Source of the DNA: Streptomyces sp. SID486
Lineage (GTDB): Bacteria > Actinomycetota > Actinomycetes > Streptomycetales > Streptomycetaceae
Assembly: GCF_009865385.1 (NCBI RefSeq)
Contig: NZ_WWJT01000143.1
Location: 1 to 42,266 of the forward strand
DNA length: 42,266 nt
Direction: 5' to 3'
Positions within the stretch are counted from its first letter, which is position 1. Every line of letters starts with the position of its first letter. Under the pieces are notes generated by a model. The model ran no database searches. It was not told where the DNA came from and worked only from the letters and a program-made list of their open reading frames with translations. A program made the position numbers and the translations under genes. Positions 7,287 through 15,468 of the stretch are shown piece by piece.

Positions 7287-7464
7287 ACGCGGGGTACCCG
7301 AAGCGCTGGGCGAGGGGCAGGCCGTCGCCCTTCGCGTCCGTGGGCCCCACCGCGTACACCAGGGTGCGGGACAGGTCCCGGGTCGCGGCGATCACTGAGG
7401 CGTGGGCGATCGGCTGAAGCTGCGTGATCATCCAGTGGCGCCGGGACACCACCCGGATCCTCAC
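7276..7464 (-). CDS. Small protein of 62 residues, unknown
   Basis: The frame from GTG 7464 to TGA 7276 has almost only G or C at third positions (CTT and TCA are the exceptions I see), the normal coding signature here. The protein reads MRIRVVSRRHWMITQLQPIA and ends RFGYPAFSR, with a central ATRDLSRTLVYAVGPTDAKG. GGGGGG lies about 12 nt before the GTG. I recognise no family. It could be an intact small protein or the C-terminal remnant of a longer gene, since the frame stays open upstream without good codon bias. It lies 98 bp after the GDPD gene on the same strand. Confidence 0.45.
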   Translation of the reverse strand: MRIRVVSRRHWMITQLQPIAHASVIAATRDLSRTLVYAVGPTDAKGDGLPLAQRFGYPAFSR

Positions 7465-7562
7465 CGAGGAGGGCGTACGCCCCCCGCTCAACTCCGGGTA
7501 ACCGCCTTCGCGGTCAGGGAAGTCGGACGGGTTCGCCCTTACGGCAACGGGTCGGCGCGCTG

Positions 7563-8261
7563 CTACCGGTCCGACGTGCGCAGGGCGTGCAGCAGGCCGA
7601 TCCGGTTCGTCGTGATCGAGTCGACGCCCAGGTCCAGCAGGCGCGTCAGCGAGCGGCGGGTGTCCGGGGTCCACACGGACAGCAGGTACCCGTCCCGGTG
7701 GACGCGCGCCGCGAGCTCCCGGCTCACCAGGGAGAAGCGGTAGTTGAGCCAGCGCGGGCGGACCGCGGCAAGCAGCGCGGGCCGCGGCGGAGCCAGGGTG
7801 GTCCAGGTCAGGGCGATCTCGGCGCCCGGGTCGGCGGCCCGGACGGCCAGCATCGCCTCCGCGTGCGCGCTGTAGAGGACGCGGTCGCGGGCCCCGCACG
7901 CCCGGACCACGTCCAGGGTCCGCTCGACCGTCCGGCGGTCGACCCGCCCGCACAGGTCCACCATCACCCGGCTGTCACCGGTCGCGGACAGCGCCTCCGC
8001 CAGCGTCGGCACACCGCCGGCCGTCAGCCCGCGCAGTTCCTCGGCGGACAGCGTGCCCAGCGGCCGGTCCACCTCCCACAGCCGCCGCAGCGTCTCGTCG
8101 TGCAGCAGCACGGGCACGCCGTCACGGGTGAGCCGTACGTCGATCTCGACGGCGTCCGCGCCCCGGTCGAGCGCGGAACGCAGGGAGCCGACGGTGTTCT
8201 CACGGAAACGGTAGGGGTCGCCGCGGTGGGCCACGGCGGTCACGGTCTGCATGGCCCCCAT
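7563..8261 (-). CDS. Glycerophosphodiester phosphodiesterase (GDPD family)
   Basis: A 232-residue cytosolic GDPD TIM-barrel enzyme, expected to hydrolyse glycerophosphodiesters to sn-glycerol 3-phosphate and an alcohol. The active-site signature starts at VAHRGDPYRFRENT (His12, Arg13; Glu at RENT), followed by EIDVRLTRDGVPVLLHDETLRR with the metal-binding Glu and Asp and the second histidine. A short beta-alpha pattern follows to YRFSLVSRELAARVHRDG and WTPDTRRSL near the C-terminus. There is no signal peptide. ATG 8261 was chosen; ATG 8252 is possible. The deaminase gene lies 50 bp upstream on the same strand, so the two may be co-transcribed, without an obvious pathway link. Confidence 0.88.
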   Translation of the reverse strand: MGAMQTVTAVAHRGDPYRFRENTVGSLRSALDRGADAVEIDVRLTRDGVPVLLHDETLRRLWEVDRPLGTLSAEELRGLTAGGVPTLAEALSATGDSRVMVDLCGRVDRRTVERTLDVVRACGARDRVLYSAHAEAMLAVRAADPGAEIALTWTTLAPPRPALLAAVRPRWLNYRFSLVSRELAARVHRDGYLLSVWTPDTRRSLTRLLDLGVDSITTNRIGLLHALRTSDR

Positions 8262-8310
8262 TGTGGCCGTCCCGTGGGACCGGGCGGGCCCACGGGGGAG
8301 TCGCGTCGGC

Positions 8311-9378
8311 TCAGTGGGCGAGCCAGGCGGCGGTGTAGGTGTCGATCTCCCGCGCGATCCGCGCCTTGCCGGCCGTGTCCAGGAAGGACGCCTCGACGGC
8401 GTTCTTCGCGAGGCCGGCCAGGCCGCGCTCGTCGAGTTCCAGGAGGCGGGCGGCCACCGCGTACTCGTTGTTCAGGTCGGTTCCGAACATCGGCGGGTCG
8501 TCGGAGTTGACCGTCACCAGCACCCCGGCCCGCGCGAACTCCTTGATCGGGTGCTCCTCCAGGGTGCGCACCGCGCGGGTGGCGATGTTGGAGGTCGGGC
8601 ACACCTCCAGCGGGATCCGGTGCTCGGCGAGGTGGGCGAGCAGCTTCGGGTCCCGCGCGGAACTCGTGCCGTGTCCGATCCGCTCGGCGCGCAGCTCGGT
8701 CAGCGCGTCCCACACCGTCTCCGGGCCGGTGGTCTCCCCGGCGTGCGGCACGGAGCGCAGCCCGGCGGCGATAGCCCGGTCGAAGTACGGCTTGAACTGC
8801 GGCCGGGGCACGCCGATCTCCGGGCCGCCGAGCCCGAAGGAGACCAGGCCCTCCGGGCGGAGCCGGTCGTCGGTGGCCAGCCGTGCCGTCTCCTCGGCCG
8901 CCGCCGTACCGGCTTCGCCGGGGATGTCGAAGCACCAGCGCAGTACGGTCCCGAACTCGGCCTCGGCGGCCTTCCGGGCGTCCTCGATCGCGTCCATGAA
9001 GGCCCGTGCGTCGATACCGCGCCGGGTGGACGAGAAGGGGGTCAGGGTCAGTTCGGCGTACCGGACCTGCTGGCGCGCCATGTCACGGGCCACCTCGAAG
9101 GTGAGCAGCCGGACGTCCTCCGGGGTGCGGATGAGGTCCACGACCGACAGGTACACCTCGATGAAGTGCGCGAAGTCGGTGAAGGTGAAGTAGTCGACCA
9201 GGGCCTCGGGGTCGGTGGGGACCTTGGAGTCGGGGTGGCGGGCGGCCAGTTCCGAGACGATGCGGGGGGAGGCGGAGCCGACATGGTGCACGTGCAGTTC
9301 GGCCTTGGGCAGTCCGGCGATGAAGGTGCGCAGGTCGCGGTCGGCGGTGCCGACGGCGGGTACGGAGGTGTCGGTCAA
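8311..9378 (-). CDS. mqnX: Adenosine deaminase-family enzyme, probable 6-aminodeoxyfutalosine deaminase
   Basis: A 355-residue zinc amidohydrolase of the adenosine deaminase family. Zinc ligands His29 and His31 lie in LHVHHVGS, and HAGETTG, ERIGHGTS, VCPTSNIAT and VNSDDPPMFGT follow in family order. Strand 1 reads HVHHVGSASPR instead of the usual HxHLDGA. Established knowledge: a S. avermitilis protein of this family, long annotated as adenosine deaminase, deaminates 6-aminodeoxyfutalosine in the futalosine menaquinone pathway, and an arginine after strand 1 was implicated in specificity. Arg38 here fits. I therefore prefer that role over adenosine salvage, by recalled family and order rather than proof. 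TTG start, with GGGGAGG 8 nt upstream. Confidence 0.72.
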   Translation of the reverse strand: MTDTSVPAVGTADRDLRTFIAGLPKAELHVHHVGSASPRIVSELAARHPDSKVPTDPEALVDYFTFTDFAHFIEVYLSVVDLIRTPEDVRLLTFEVARDMARQQVRYAELTLTPFSSTRRGIDARAFMDAIEDARKAAEAEFGTVLRWCFDIPGEAGTAAAEETARLATDDRLRPEGLVSFGLGGPEIGVPRPQFKPYFDRAIAAGLRSVPHAGETTGPETVWDALTELRAERIGHGTSSARDPKLLAHLAEHRIPLEVCPTSNIATRAVRTLEEHPIKEFARAGVLVTVNSDDPPMFGTDLNNEYAVAARLLELDERGLAGLAKNAVEASFLDTAGKARIAREIDTYTAAWLAH

Positions 9379-9533
9379 GGGGTCCTCCCCGGGGACGGCG
9401 CCCGCGGACCGCTGGCGTGGTCCGGGCGCGGTGATCGGCTGATCGGTGGCGCCAGATCATCGTAGGCCCCGGGCCTGGGCGTCCCACCCGGCCCGTAGCA
9501 TGACGGGACGTCCACCAGAGGGGTTCTTCCACC

Positions 9534-10601
9534 ATGTCCGACGAGGTGCCGCAGTCGACACCGGCGGAGCAGGCCGCCGGGCACCGGTCCGCGATACCCC
9601 CGGTGTCCCTGGAGAAGGCAGCGGTGGAGCCGACGGCGGACGAGGCACCGGCGCGGGACGCGAGCCCGGCCGCCGAACCCGTCCACGACCGGCGGACCCC
9701 GACCTCGCCGCCGGCGCCGAAGGCCCCGGCCGCGCCCGCCGACACCGCCCCCGCACCGTGGGCGAGTCCCACCGGCGGCCTCGCGCCCCCGGCCCCCACC
9801 CCGCAGCCGAACCCATTCGCACCCCCGGCCGCCGCCTCGCAGCAGCCGGACCCGTTCGCGACCCCGAACCCCGGACAGCAGCCGGACCCCTTCGCACCCC
9901 CGGCCCCCGCCCCGCAGCCGAACCCGTTCGCACCCCCGGCCGCCGCCCCGCAGCAGCCGGACCCCTTCGCGGCCCCGAATCCCGGACAGCAGCCGGACCC
10001 CGTCGCGCCCCCGGTCTCCACCCCCCTGCACCAGGACCCCTACGCGCCCCCGGCGCCCGACGCGAACGTGAACCCCTTCGCACCCCCCGCGCCCGCGCCC
10101 GCGGCTCCCGCGAACCACTTCGCCCCGCCGGCGCCCCCCGCCGGACCGTACGGCTGGACGGAACCGGTGCCCCCGCCGCCCATCGCCCCCGACGGTCCCG
10201 GTCAGGTGCCGTACGGCTACCCGGGCACCGAGGCGGCGTACGGCTATCCGGGCGCGCCGCACGCTCCCGGTCCCGCCGGTTACGCTCCCGGTCCGGCCGG
10301 ATACGCTCCCGGTCCCGCCGGGTACGGCTACGGCTGGCCCGGCATGCCGCCCCTGCCGAGCAACGGGATGGGGACGGCCGCGCTGGTGCTGGGCATCCTG
10401 TCCGCGGTCGGGTTCCTGGCCTGGCCGATCGCCCTGGTGCTGGGCATCCTGGCCGTCGTCTTCGGCTCGCTCGGCCGCGGGAAGGCGAAGCGGGGCGAGG
10501 CCACGAATCCGGGCATGGCCCTGGCGGGAATCATCTGCGGGGCCACGGGCCTCGTACTGGCGGTGGGCTTCTTCGTCCTCGTCGTCGTGGTGAACACCTG
10601 A
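9534..10601 (+). CDS. Proline-rich DUF4190 membrane protein
   Basis: A 355-residue protein in two parts. Residues 1-280 are low-complexity and rich in Pro, Ala and Gln, with PNPFAPP and QQPDPFA motifs and later GYAPGPA units. Residues 284-355 form a DUF4190-type module with two hydrophobic hairpins (ALVLGILSAVGFLAWPIALVLGILAVVFGSLG and AGIICGATGLVLAVGFFVLVVVV) around a basic GRGKAKRGEATNPG loop. No signal peptide is visible, so the proline-rich tail is probably cytoplasmic. Such proteins are common in actinobacteria and their function is unknown. AGAGGGG precedes the ATG by about 11 nt. Confidence 0.85.
   Translation: MSDEVPQSTPAEQAAGHRSAIPPVSLEKAAVEPTADEAPARDASPAAEPVHDRRTPTSPPAPKAPAAPADTAPAPWASPTGGLAPPAPTPQPNPFAPPAAASQQPDPFATPNPGQQPDPFAPPAPAPQPNPFAPPAAAPQQPDPFAAPNPGQQPDPVAPPVSTPLHQDPYAPPAPDANVNPFAPPAPAPAAPANHFAPPAPPAGPYGWTEPVPPPPIAPDGPGQVPYGYPGTEAAYGYPGAPHAPGPAGYAPGPAGYAPGPAGYGYGWPGMPPLPSNGMGTAALVLGILSAVGFLAWPIALVLGILAVVFGSLGRGKAKRGEATNPGMALAGIICGATGLVLAVGFFVLVVVVNT
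9792..10013 (+). repeat. 111-bp in-frame tandem duplication within the proline-rich gene
   Basis: Copies at 9792-9902 and 9903-10013 each encode 37 residues that begin APxPQPNPFAPP and end GQQPDPxAPP. They differ at a few bases only, so the duplication is recent or is kept uniform. Confidence 0.85.
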
Positions 10602-10694
10602 TCCCGGCGGTCGGCCGGGCCCCTCCCGGCACGGAGTGAGGGCCGGGACCCGCGGCCCCGGCCGAGCCCGCACCTCTGACGGCGGCGAACCGCG

Positions 10695-11264
10695 TCACCG
10701 GGCCGGGGCTGCGCAGGACAACCGCTCGCGCGCCTCCATCAACGCGAAGCCCAGCAGGTTCGGCCCCTGCCACCGCTCCGGGTCCGCGGCCGCCTCGTCG
10801 TCGGCCGCCAGCCCGATGCCCCACACCCGGTCCACGGGGCTCGCCTCCACCAGCACCCGGTCCCCGGTTCCCAGCAGGAACCGCCGGAGGTCGTCATGGG
10901 CCGTGAACTTGTGCACGCTGCCCTCGACCACCAGCGCGAAGCGCGCACGCGCCCACGCCTCCTCGTCGAAGTCCCGGACCAGCCGCCCGGCCTTCTTCGC
11001 TTCGGCGGGATGCTCCGCCGCCAGCACCCGGCGCTCCGCCTCCGCGTCCCCGAACAGCCGGGCCTTGCCCGCCATCATCCAGTGCTCGGCCGTCGCGTAC
11101 TCCACGCCGTCGACCACGAAGGGTGACGGCCACCACTGGCTCAGACAACCCGCGCCGATCCGGCCGTCCGGCCGCGGCCGGTGGCCCCAGAAGTGGAGAT
11201 ATCTGATCCGGGAGCCGGCCCGGACCTCCCTGATCAGGGCTTCCCGTCCGTCGATCTTTCCCAT
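10695..11264 (-). CDS. NADAR-domain protein (YbiA-like N-glycosidase family)
   Basis: A protein of about 189 residues starting MGKIDGREALI. It carries the NADAR/DUF1768 signatures: LHFWGHRP, LSQWWPSPFVVDGVEYATAEHWMMAGKARLF in the first half, FALVVEGSVHKF in the middle, and VWGIGLAADD with WQGPNLLGFALMEAR near the end. Members such as YbiA hydrolyse the N-glycosidic bond of early riboflavin intermediates; others act in NAD/ADP-ribose chemistry. The ATG at 11264 has no clear ribosome binding site; a GTG at 11294 is an in-frame alternative. It stands alone, divergent from the polyamine operon. Confidence 0.82.
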   Translation of the reverse strand: MGKIDGREALIREVRAGSRIRYLHFWGHRPRPDGRIGAGCLSQWWPSPFVVDGVEYATAEHWMMAGKARLFGDAEAERRVLAAEHPAEAKKAGRLVRDFDEEAWARARFALVVEGSVHKFTAHDDLRRFLLGTGDRVLVEASPVDRVWGIGLAADDEAAADPERWQGPNLLGFALMEARERLSCAAPAR

Positions 11265-11331
11265 GCACGCGAGTGTGGCACGCACCACGGACACTCCGTC
11301 CGGCCTTTTCTCCCCTGACTCGACATCTGGT

Positions 11332-11403
11332 CAACAGATTCCGTCGCGTAACCAAAAGGCAACAACGGAATCACTTGTTGGAGTCCTATTGCTCTGTCAG
11401 GAT
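11332..11403 (+). promoter_or_regulatory. Promoter of the polyamine operon with long inverted repeat
   Basis: Left arm CAACAGATTCCGT (11332-11344) pairs with ACGGAATC (11365-11372) plus TGTTG (11376-11380), with a 3-nt bulge and a 20-nt loop. TTGTTG (11375-11380) at the end of the right arm, 17 nt, then CAGGAT (11398-11403) form a plausible -35/-10 pair. The block is more AT-rich than its surroundings. GGAGGAG (11460-11466) is the ribosome binding site of the first gene. A transcription-factor site is more likely than an RNA hairpin, since the repeat lies upstream of the predicted start. Confidence 0.5.
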
Positions 11404-11472
11404 CGGCACTCAAATCGAGCTGGAGCTACGCCACCCACCCCCGGGACGGGGACAACGGCGGAGGAGAGCGAC

Positions 11473-13026
11473 ATGCACAACCCGGGCACCGCCACCCCGG
11501 AACGATTCCCCGCGCAGGACCGGTTCGCGGACGGCGCGCAGTTCATCGCCGGACGCCTGACCAAGGGGACCTCGGGCCGCCACCACGCCGTGATCGACCC
11601 CGCCACCGGCGAGGAGGTCTACACCTACGAGCTGGCCGGCCCCGACGACGTGGACGCGGCCGTCGCCGCCGCCCGCGCGGCGTTCCCGGCCTGGGCCGCC
11701 GCCACGCCGGGCGAGCGGTCGGACGCCCTGCACCGGTTCGCCGCCGTGCTCGCCGAGCGCGCCGAGGACTTCGCCCGCGCCGAGTCGCTCCAGTGCGGCA
11801 AGCCGCTCAAGCTGACCCGCGAGTTCGACGTCCCCGGCACCATCGACAACACCGCCTTCTTCGCGGGCGCCGCCCGGCACCTGCAGGGACAGTCCGCCGG
11901 TGAGTACTCCGGCGACCACACGTCGTACGTCCGGCGCGAGCCCATCGGGGTCGTCGGGTCCATCGCGCCCTGGAACTACCCGCTCCAGATGGCCGCGTGG
12001 AAGATCCTCCCGGCGGTCGCCGCCGGCAACACGGTCGTCCTGAAGCCGGCCGAGCTGACCCCGCTGACCTCGCTGCTGTTCGCCCAGGCCGCCACGGACG
12101 CGGGCATCCCGGACGGCGTGATCAACATCGTCACCGGGACCGGCAAGGAGGCCGGGGAGCACCTCGTCGGGCACCCCGACGTCGCCATGACCTCCTTCAC
12201 GGGGTCCACGGGCGTCGGCAAGCGCGTCGCCGAGATCGCCACTGCCACCGTCAAGCGGCTGCACCTGGAGCTGGGCGGCAAGGCGCCCTTCGTCGTCTTC
12301 GACGACGCCGACCTGGAGGCCGCCGCGCACGGCGCGGTCGCGGGCTCGCTCATCAACACCGGGCAGGACTGCACGGCCGCCACGCGCGCGTACGTACAGC
12401 GCCCGCTCTACGACGCGTTCGTGGAGCGGACGGCCGCGCTGATGGAGACCGTGCGGCTCGGGGACCCGTTCGCGGCCGGTACCGACCTCGGACCGCTGAT
12501 CTCGCACGCCCAGCGCGACCGGGTCGCCGGCTTCGTGGACCGTGCCCGCGCCTACGCGCGCGTGGTGACCGGCGGCGAAGCCCCCCGGGGCGACCTCGAG
12601 GACGGCGCCTACTACCGGCCCACCCTGGTCGCCGACGCCGCCCAGGACAGCGAGATCGTCCAGTCCGAGATCTTCGGTCCGGTACTGGTCGTACTGCCGT
12701 TCGACAGCGATGATGAGGGGATCCGGCTGGCCAACGACACTCCGTACGGTCTCGCCGCCTCCGCGTGGAGCACGAACGTCTACCGCGCGAACCGGGCCAC
12801 CCGTGAGATCAAGGCGGGCTGCGTCTGGGTCAACGACCACATCCCGATCATCAGCGAGATGCCGCACGGCGGCTACAAGGCGTCGGGCTTCGGCAAGGAC
12901 ATGTCGGCGTACTCCTTCGAGGAATACACGCAGGTCAAGCACGTAATGTTCGACAACACGGCGGTGGCCGAGAAGGACTGGCACCGCACGATCTTCGGGG
13001 ACCGCCAGCGAACGACAGGCCGATGA
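11473..13026 (+). CDS. Aminobutyraldehyde dehydrogenase paralogue, first gene of the polyamine operon
   Basis: A 517-residue NAD(P)-dependent aldehyde dehydrogenase. Active-site residues are Glu266 in LELGGKAP and Cys300 in TGQDCTAATR, the same context as the enzyme at 3131. It has a longer N-terminus (about 25 residues) and a C-terminal tail ending IFGDRQRTTGR. The ATG follows GGAGGAG at 6-7 nt. The stop is 34 bp before the binding-protein gene, and all six genes to 18664 run in one direction with gaps of 35 bp or less, so this is an operon. The expected reaction is oxidation of 4-aminobutanal, or a gamma-glutamyl derivative formed by the FAD enzyme at the end of the operon, to the acid. Confidence 0.88.
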   Translation: MHNPGTATPERFPAQDRFADGAQFIAGRLTKGTSGRHHAVIDPATGEEVYTYELAGPDDVDAAVAAARAAFPAWAAATPGERSDALHRFAAVLAERAEDFARAESLQCGKPLKLTREFDVPGTIDNTAFFAGAARHLQGQSAGEYSGDHTSYVRREPIGVVGSIAPWNYPLQMAAWKILPAVAAGNTVVLKPAELTPLTSLLFAQAATDAGIPDGVINIVTGTGKEAGEHLVGHPDVAMTSFTGSTGVGKRVAEIATATVKRLHLELGGKAPFVVFDDADLEAAAHGAVAGSLINTGQDCTAATRAYVQRPLYDAFVERTAALMETVRLGDPFAAGTDLGPLISHAQRDRVAGFVDRARAYARVVTGGEAPRGDLEDGAYYRPTLVADAAQDSEIVQSEIFGPVLVVLPFDSDDEGIRLANDTPYGLAASAWSTNVYRANRATREIKAGCVWVNDHIPIISEMPHGGYKASGFGKDMSAYSFEEYTQVKHVMFDNTAVAEKDWHRTIFGDRQRTTGR

Positions 13027-13060
13027 CCAGGCCGAACCCTCCCGAAAGGCCACCACGCGC

Positions 13061-14308
13061 ATGGAGCAGTACGAGCCCGACCGCCTGACCCCGCCCCAAG
13101 TGGCCGCCGTGCGACGCAGCATGCGAAGCGGCCGGGCCGCCCTCACCCGCCGTTCGCTGCTGCGGGCCACCGCGGGCGGCGCGCTCGCGGCCGGTGGTCT
13201 CGGGGCGCTGAGCGGCTGCGGCATCCCCGCGGCGGGCAAGACCCAGGGCGGCATCCCGGCCGAGGACCACTCGGTCCGGGAGAAGACCGTGAACTTCTCC
13301 AACTGGACCGAGTACATCGACGTCGACGACAGCGGCAAGCACCACCCGACGCTGGAGACCTTCCGCAAGCGGACCGGGATCAGGGTCGACTACACCGAGG
13401 ACATCAACGACAACAACGAGTTCTTCGGCAAGATCAAGCCGCAGCTCGCCGCGGGCCAGGACACCGGCCGGGACCTCATCGTCCTCACGGACTGGCTGGC
13501 CGCCCGGCTGATCCGCCTCGGCTGGGTCCAGAAACTGGACCCGGCGAACCTGCCGCACGCCTACAGCAACCTGTCGCCCCAGTTCCGCGACCCGGACTGG
13601 GACCCCGGGCGGTCGTACTCGTACCCCTGGCAGGGCATCTCCACCGTCATCGCCTACAACAAGAAGGCACTGGACGGCATCGAGGTGAAGTCCGTCTCCG
13701 ACCTGCTCGACAACCCCCGCCTCAAGGGGCGCGTCGGTTTCCTGTCGGAGATGCGCGACAGCATGGGCATGACCCTGCTCGACATGGGCAAGGACCCGGC
13801 GCGCTTCACCGGCGACGACTACGACGCGGCCATCGCCCGCCTGCAGAAGGCCGTCGACAAGGGCCAGATCCGCCGCTTCACCGGCAACGACTACACCTCC
13901 GACCTCACCAAGGGCGACCTCGCCGCCTGCGTCGCCTGGGCCGGTGACGTGGTGCAGCTGAAGTCCGACAGCCCGGACGTCGACTTCGTCATCCCCGACA
14001 GCGGTTACATGACGTCGACCGACAACCTGTGCGTCCCCAACAAGGCCCGGCACAAGACGAACGCCGAGCGGCTGATCGACTTCTACTACGAACCCGAGCA
14101 GGCCGCAGCGCTCGCCGCCTACATCAACTACGTCACTCCGGTCGACGGGGTGAAGCCTTACCTTGCGAAGATCGACAAGGATGCGGCGAACAATCCGCTG
14201 ATCGTTCCCGACAAGGCCATGCAGGCGAGGTCCCATGCCTTCCGCTCCCTGAGCCAGAAGGAAGAGACGGCCTACGAAGAGAAGTTCGCGAAGCTCACAG
14301 GGGCGTGA
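13061..14308 (+). CDS. potD: Spermidine/putrescine-binding lipoprotein
   Basis: A 415-residue substrate-binding component of the polyamine ABC importer. The N-terminus has a long pre-region and the Tat motif LTRRSLLRA at 28-36; the lipobox LSGC gives the lipidated Cys53. The mature protein opens FSNWTEYIDVDD, and GQIRRFTGNDYTSDLTKGD and AYINYVTPVDGVKPYL are shared with the orphan paralogue at 4742. The last 50 or so codons use more A/T-ending codons (CCT, CTT, GAT, AAT, GTT) than the rest. Its TGA falls just before the ATPase start, so translation is probably coupled. Confidence 0.9.
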   Translation: MEQYEPDRLTPPQVAAVRRSMRSGRAALTRRSLLRATAGGALAAGGLGALSGCGIPAAGKTQGGIPAEDHSVREKTVNFSNWTEYIDVDDSGKHHPTLETFRKRTGIRVDYTEDINDNNEFFGKIKPQLAAGQDTGRDLIVLTDWLAARLIRLGWVQKLDPANLPHAYSNLSPQFRDPDWDPGRSYSYPWQGISTVIAYNKKALDGIEVKSVSDLLDNPRLKGRVGFLSEMRDSMGMTLLDMGKDPARFTGDDYDAAIARLQKAVDKGQIRRFTGNDYTSDLTKGDLAACVAWAGDVVQLKSDSPDVDFVIPDSGYMTSTDNLCVPNKARHKTNAERLIDFYYEPEQAAALAAYINYVTPVDGVKPYLAKIDKDAANNPLIVPDKAMQARSHAFRSLSQKEETAYEEKFAKLTGA

Positions 14309-14313
14309 CGACG

Positions 14314-15468
14314 ATGAAGACGACACCAGACAACAGCGGCGACGTCCGCCTCTCCGGTATCTCCAAGACCTACGACAACGGCTTCACCGCCGTGCAGCCG
14401 CTGGACCTGACCGTGCCGCAGGGCTCCTTCTTCGCCCTGCTCGGCGCGTCCGGCTGCGGCAAGACGACCACGCTGCGCATGATCGCCGGCCTGGAGGAGC
14501 CCTCCTCCGGGACCGTGTGCCTCGGCGACCAGGACGTCACCCACCTGCCGCCGTACAAGCGGCCGGTCAACACGGTGTTCCAGTCCTACGCCCTCTTCCC
14601 CCACCTCGACATCTTCGAGAACGTCGCCTTCGGCCTGCGCCGGCGCGGCATCAAGAGCGTGAAGAAGCAGGTCGAGGACATGCTGGAGCTGGTGCAGCTC
14701 GGCGAGCAGGCGCGCAAGAAACCGCACCAGCTCTCCGGCGGCCAGCAGCAGCGCGTCGCCGTGGCCCGCGCGCTGATCAACCACCCGAAGGTCCTCCTGC
14801 TGGACGAGCCGCTCGGCGCCCTCGACCTCAAGCTGCGCCGCCAGATGCAGCTGGAGCTCAAGCGCATCCAGACCGAGGTCGGCATCACCTTCGTACACGT
14901 CACGCACGACCAGGAGGAGGCCATGACCATGGCCGACACGGTCGCCGTGATGAACGGGGGCCGGGTCGAGCAGCTCGGCGCGCCCACCGACCTGTACGAG
15001 AACCCGCGGACCACGTTCGTCGCGAACTTCCTCGGCACCTCCAACCTGATCGAGGCCGAGGTCGACACCAGGAGCGGCGACGACATCGTGCTCCGGGCGG
15101 GCGGCGGCAAGCTGGTGCTGCCCGAAGCGCGATGTTCGGGCCCGACCACGGCCGGCGGCAAGGTGCTGGTCGGCATCCGCCCCGAGAAGATCGCCCTCAC
15201 CCACGCCGACGACGCCGGCACCGTACCCGAGGGCCGCAACCGCGTCACCGGCAAGATCGCCGACGCCAGCTTCATCGGCGTCTCGACGCAGTACGTGATC
15301 GACACCCCGGTCTGCGACGAGTTCGCGGTCTACGTCCAGAACGTCGAGCGCGACGGCCGGCTCGTTCCCGGTGCCGACGTCGTCCTGCACTGGAGCCCGG
15401 CCCACACCTTCGGCCTGGACGCGGACCAGGACATCGACGCGGGCATCGAGGAAGAGGCGGCGGCCTGA
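14314..15468 (+). CDS. potA: Spermidine/putrescine transporter ATPase
   Basis: A 384-residue ABC ATPase of the CUT1/PotA type. Walker A is GASGCGKTT with Lys50, then [10 protein letters not shown] (Q-loop), [26 protein letters not shown] and [13 protein letters not shown]. After about residue 240 comes a TOBE-type regulatory region ([28 protein letters not shown]). AGGGG lies 10 nt before the ATG at 14314. A GTG at 14305 overlaps the previous stop and would add three residues, but the SD would be too close. The TGA overlaps the ATG of the next gene. Confidence 0.93.
   Translation: MKTTPDNSGDVRLSGISKTYDNGFTAVQPLDLTVPQGSFFALLGASGCGKTTTLRMIAGLEEPSSGTVCLGDQDVTHLPPYKRPVNTVFQSYALFPHLDIFENVAFGLRRRGIKSVKKQVEDMLELVQLGEQARKKPHQLSGGQQQRVAVARALINHPKVLLLDEPLGALDLKLRRQMQLELKRIQTEVGITFVHVTHDQEEAMTMADTVAVMNGGRVEQLGAPTDLYENPRTTFVANFLGTSNLIEAEVDTRSGDDIVLRAGGGKLVLPEARCSGPTTAGGKVLVGIRPEKIALTHADDAGTVPEGRNRVTGKIADASFIGVSTQYVIDTPVCDEFAVYVQNVERDGRLVPGADVVLHWSPAHTFGLDADQDIDAGIEEEAAA

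Noticed and set aside
10636..11472. N-terminal extension of the aldehyde dehydrogenase at 11473
   Set aside because: It is antisense to the NADAR gene and crosses the promoter region; GGAGGAG before ATG 11473 fixes the start.
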